A stretch of 8,948 nt of DNA, from contig CAMTGL010000078.1 in the NCBI GenBank assembly GCA_947071955.1, forward strand, positions 1 through 8,948, in the 5' to 3' direction. Below are positions 6,882-8,948 of the stretch, in pieces. Made by a program: the position numbers and the translations under genes. The notes beneath the pieces are model-generated. The model searched no databases. It was not told where the DNA came from and worked only from the letters and a program-made list of their open reading frames with translations. Numbering within the stretch: position 1 is the first letter of the stretch; every line of letters begins with the position of its first letter. The DNA is from an uncultured Plesiomonas sp. GTDB taxonomy: Bacteria > Pseudomonadota > Gammaproteobacteria > Enterobacterales > CAMTGL01.

Positions 6882-7535
6882 ATGCGTACTCATGCCTTAG
6901 CTCTGCTTACTGCTAGCACCCTTCTTGCCGGTTGCAGCACGGTATCTACTGCCCCTAATATTGAAGGAAACTGGCAGCAAACCGGCGTATCTGCAGAAAT
7001 CAAACCAACAACATTTGAAATGAAAGATGGCCGCATGGCGGCGTTTGCCGGCTGTAACCGCATGATGGGCATGGCAGCTGTTGAAAATGGCCACCTGGTG
7101 GTGAAAGGCATGGCTGCCACAATGATGATGTGCCCGCCAGAAGCCATGCAACGTGAACAAGCCTTCACTGAGCTGCTAAATAGCAAGCCTACCGTTAAAG
7201 TCACCGGTAACACGCTGACACTTAGCAACGGTAAAACTCAATACCAATTCACTCAGCAACCCGCTATGGCAGAAGGCGTGACCAAATTTATCTACGTAGC
7301 CGCAGAGCGTAAAACCTGTACCGGTGTTGCGCAGCAAGAGTGCCTGCAAATTCGTGAAACTAAAGATGCACCGTGGAGCAACTACTACGGCACAATCGAA
7401 GGGTTTGAGCCAGAGCCTGGCATGTCTTACCGCTTGCGGATTAAAGAGTTTGATGTTGCGAATCCAGCTGCAGATGCCTCTTCCAAGCGCTGGATTTTAG
7501 ACATGATTGTCGAAACAGCTGTTGTAAAATCTTAA
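6882..7535 (+). CDS. Outer-envelope lipoprotein with META (HslJ-like) and DUF4377 domains
   Basis: A 217-residue predicted lipoprotein of unknown molecular function. The signal peptide ends in the lipobox LLAGC with lipidated Cys18; Ser follows, so outer-membrane sorting is expected. Residues about 27-126 form a META domain (DUF306) as in E. coli HslJ, a heat-inducible protein linked to novobiocin resistance: the core reads FAGCNRMMG (55-63), then AATMMMCPPEAMQREQAF (78-95). Cys58 and Cys84 could form a disulfide. Residues about 134-213 match the DUF4377 pattern: IYVAAERKTCTGVAQQECLQIRE-type start, then W-Y--IEGFEPEPG and KEFDVANPAADAS. HslJ itself has only the META domain. ATG 6882 is chosen because it starts a perfect lipoprotein signal; GGGAG lies 11 nt upstream, slightly far, and the TTG at 6864 overlaps that site. 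The gene diverges from lpxM and has its own likely terminator, so it is probably transcribed alone. Confidence 0.88.
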   Translation: MRTHALALLTASTLLAGCSTVSTAPNIEGNWQQTGVSAEIKPTTFEMKDGRMAAFAGCNRMMGMAAVENGHLVVKGMAATMMMCPPEAMQREQAFTELLNSKPTVKVTGNTLTLSNGKTQYQFTQQPAMAEGVTKFIYVAAERKTCTGVAQQECLQIRETKDAPWSNYYGTIEGFEPEPGMSYRLRIKEFDVANPAADASSKRWILDMIVETAVVKS

Positions 7536-7572
7536 TAACTCAAGATAGCTAGCTGACTTGCTTTCATACCAC

Positions 7573-7607
7573 TCAGCCACTAGTCGTTACCGCTAATGGC
7601 TGATTTT
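7573..7607 (+). terminator. Probable Rho-independent terminator of the META lipoprotein gene
   Basis: TCAGCCA (7573-7579) pairs perfectly with TGGCTGA (7597-7603) and is followed directly by TTTT. The 17-nt loop is longer than usual and the U-tract is short. The hairpin begins 37 bp after the stop codon, as expected for this gene. Confidence 0.6.
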
Positions 7608-7678
7608 AAGTACATGTTATTGGATCTCTTTTTCACCATGTAATATACCATTAACTACATATTGAAAAAAATAAACCC

Positions 7679-7698
7679 AATAACTTCAAAAAGTTATT
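7679..7698. repeat. Perfect 8-bp hairpin, AT-rich
   Basis: AATAACTT (7679-7686) and AAGTTATT (7691-7698) are exact reverse complements around the loop CAAA. A related CCAATAAC at 7677-7684 also pairs with GTTATTGG at 7616-7623. There is no U-tract after the stem. Its role is unknown. Confidence 0.45.
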
Positions 7699-7750
7699 CC
7701 ACCCTACAACACGCCACATGATGTAATGTAAATAGCTATGCAGAATGCAT

Positions 7751-7777
7751 ATCTTATAAGATCAAACAAATCTTATA
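7751..7777. promoter_or_regulatory. 12-bp palindrome with direct half-site repeat, possible operator
   Basis: ATCTTATAAGAT (7751-7762) is a perfect palindrome. ATCTTATA recurs at 7770-7777, 19 bp from the first copy, close to two helical turns. This spacing suits adjacent protein binding on one face of DNA, but AT-rich DNA produces such patterns by chance. Confidence 0.35.
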
Positions 7778-7841
7778 CAAAAACCATTTATGCAATAAAT
7801 TTTCTTTACATCATTCATTTCCTACTGATAGGGTACTCAAG

Positions 7842-7870
7842 TTCCAACATTATTTGGATTTTTTTATAAT
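7842..7870 (+). promoter_or_regulatory. Candidate promoter for the sensor gene
   Basis: A consensus -10 TATAAT (7865-7870) is preceded 17 bp upstream by TTCCAA (7842-7847), a weak -35. Transcription would begin near 7877 and give a leader of about 165 nt that includes the hairpin at 7895-7931. A perfect TATAAT in AT-rich DNA can be fortuitous. Confidence 0.4.
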
Positions 7871-7894
7871 ACATATCATTAACATTACAGTTTG

Positions 7895-7931
7895 TATCGG
7901 CCTATAAAATCATAAACAATAATAGCCGATA
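7895..7931 (+). other. Hairpin in the probable leader of the sensor gene
   Basis: TATCGGC (7895-7901) pairs perfectly with GCCGATA (7925-7931), and TAT/ATA pairs extend it inward past a bulged C. The loop is AT-rich. I do not recognise a known riboswitch core here, and no U-tract follows. Confidence 0.4.
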
Positions 7932-8040
7932 GAAGCTGCAGTACTCTAAATATTCATGTTGCTAAGCACTCAGCCTTGTATCTGATTTACTTTTGATAAG
8001 TTTAACCTAACCCTTTATTTATCAGGCCTACATTTAACCT

Positions 8041-8948
8041 ATGAAGCTATCTGGCTCTCTATCATTAAAACTGGTTGTTACTTTACTGTTTTTTATCGCA
8101 ATCAGTGCGATTCTTGGCATCTCTATGCTGATACAGTACCGTAATGAAAGTGATATGATCAAAAATCTGAGCGAAAAGATAGCCTCGATACGCGCACAAC
8201 TTGTCAGTGAAGATTTGGCTAATTATCTAAAAGCACCTCTACAAGCTAACACTGTTATCGCAATGAATATCAAAGCTGCTGACCGTATTAATACTCAAGA
8301 TTTAACTTCATTTACGCAGCCACTCTATAACACAATCCATAACCTATTCCCAAATACCCCACAGCTCAGTTTTGTCGCTATCGGCACACATGACGGAAAC
8401 TATGTCGGTATAAGCCGTGAAATCGTAAAAAATAAATATACGCTGACGTTAAAAGACTATAATACAAATGGTGAACTCCGCTTTTTTACCGATTTAAGTA
8501 TACAATCGCCAGCACTCTACCAATTTAAAGATTACGACCCACGTAATCGTCCATGGTATAGAGAAAGTGCTGATCAGAAAAAGTCATTGTGGAGCAAAGC
8601 GTATCAAGATTATGACGCCTACCGAGGTATCACTGTGTCATACTCAACACCAGCTTATGACAAAAAAAATCAGTTTGTTGGTATTGTCACCTCTGATATT
8701 AAATTAAACGGGTTTAATCAATACTTAAAGACAACTGCAAAAATAGACAATTCGATTATTTTGATATTAAACAAAGATAATCAAATCATTTCACACTCAA
8801 CTGATGAGCAAACCGAAAAACAAAGTAATATTATCGATTTCTCCTCAATGGAAGCCCCCGATTTATTAACTCTTAATAACAATGACGATCCACGAGTAAG
8901 CTGTCTCTTAAACACAGCTTACGCTACCGACGATCTAGCGCCGGTAGA
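8041..8948 (+). CDS. Membrane sensor with periplasmic dCache-type domain, C-terminus beyond window
   Basis: The first 302 codons of a signal-transduction protein; the frame is open to the window end. Residues about 10-31 form a membrane anchor after a short basic N-terminus. The following region (about 35-302, not closed) is a periplasmic ligand-binding dCache_1-type domain. It has a long first helix, FVAIGTHDGNYVGISRE (111-127), the hallmark YDPRNRPWY (165-173) and the strand block FVGIVTSDIKL (212-222), as in Cache domains of chemoreceptors and diguanylate cyclases. The output module (methyl-accepting, GGDEF, EAL or kinase) is not in the window, so the role cannot be named. The start is firm: an in-frame TAA lies two codons upstream and the next Met (29) is inside the membrane segment. 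There is no recognisable Shine-Dalgarno; the nearest AGG is 14 nt away. The gene is AT-rich (15/60 GC at 8701-8760). Confidence 0.88.
   Translation, partial: MKLSGSLSLKLVVTLLFFIAISAILGISMLIQYRNESDMIKNLSEKIASIRAQLVSEDLANYLKAPLQANTVIAMNIKAADRINTQDLTSFTQPLYNTIHNLFPNTPQLSFVAIGTHDGNYVGISREIVKNKYTLTLKDYNTNGELRFFTDLSIQSPALYQFKDYDPRNRPWYRESADQKKSLWSKAYQDYDAYRGITVSYSTPAYDKKNQFVGIVTSDIKLNGFNQYLKTTAKIDNSIILILNKDNQIISHSTDEQTEKQSNIIDFSSMEAPDLLTLNNNDDPRVSCLLNTAYATDDLAPV

Larger units (their letters stand above)
7536..8040. other. 505-bp AT-rich gene-free region with several dyads
   Basis: No supported coding frame is visible on either strand. Beyond the terminator at its left end it contains a perfect 8-bp hairpin (7679-7698), a 12-bp palindrome with a nearby direct repeat (7751-7777), a 9-bp inverted repeat spanning 79 bp (7718-7726 with 7806-7814), a candidate promoter (7842-7870) and a 7-bp-stem hairpin (7895-7931). 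It is the upstream region of the sensor gene at 8041. Confidence 0.6.

Noticed and set aside
6890..7228. Two minus-strand frames antisense to the META lipoprotein
   Set aside because: The His/Ala-rich composition is the mirror of the Met/Ala codons of the real gene, and no start signal is present.
1..8948. tRNA or rRNA genes, CRISPR arrays, insertion sequences, integrase or attachment sites
   Set aside because: No cloverleaf, regularly spaced repeat, transposase-like frame or terminal inverted repeat with target duplication was found, including around the AT-rich deacetylase gene.

Overview
The window looks like chromosomal DNA from a gammaproteobacterium related to Enterobacterales, Aeromonadales or Vibrionales. 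Zwf, HexR, PykA and LpxM all read as close relatives of the E. coli proteins, and the block zwf (divergent) / hexR – pykA – (convergent) lpxM matches the E. coli neighbourhood zwf–hexR(yebK)–pykA–lpxM. The interruption of that block, the META+DUF4377 lipoprotein and the moderate GC content argue against E. coli itself. An Aeromonadales genome such as Tolumonas is one guess that the sequence alone cannot confirm.

Layout. Positions 1-1252 (minus) hold the N-terminal 417 codons of glucose-6-phosphate dehydrogenase (zwf), cut by the left edge. A 335-bp divergent control region separates it from hexR (1588-2436, plus), the RpiR-family regulator that senses the Entner-Doudoroff intermediate KDPG. 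After a 256-bp leader with a perfect 10-bp inverted repeat comes pykA (2693-4135, plus), ending at a strong bidirectional terminator. This left half is a central carbon module: entry into the pentose-phosphate and Entner-Doudoroff routes, its regulator, and the last step of glycolysis.

The middle is an envelope module on the minus strand. lpxM (5623-6582) is the late lipid A acyltransferase. Downstream of it, in the same direction, lies a conspicuously AT-rich gene for an exported protein with two predicted SH3-like domains and a NodB polysaccharide deacetylase domain (4217-5512). Diverging from lpxM is a lipoprotein gene (6882-7535) encoding META and DUF4377 domains. The lpxM/lipoprotein intergenic region holds a 13-bp, one-mismatch inverted repeat.

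The right end is a 505-bp AT-rich gene-free stretch with several short dyads. It is followed by the start of an inner-membrane sensor gene (8041 to the window edge) with a periplasmic dCache-type domain; its output domain lies outside the window.

Most of the window is conserved core genome. No undescribed system is clearly visible. The places most worth a second look are the inserted deacetylase gene, the dyads in the intergenic regions, and the sensor whose output domain is missing.
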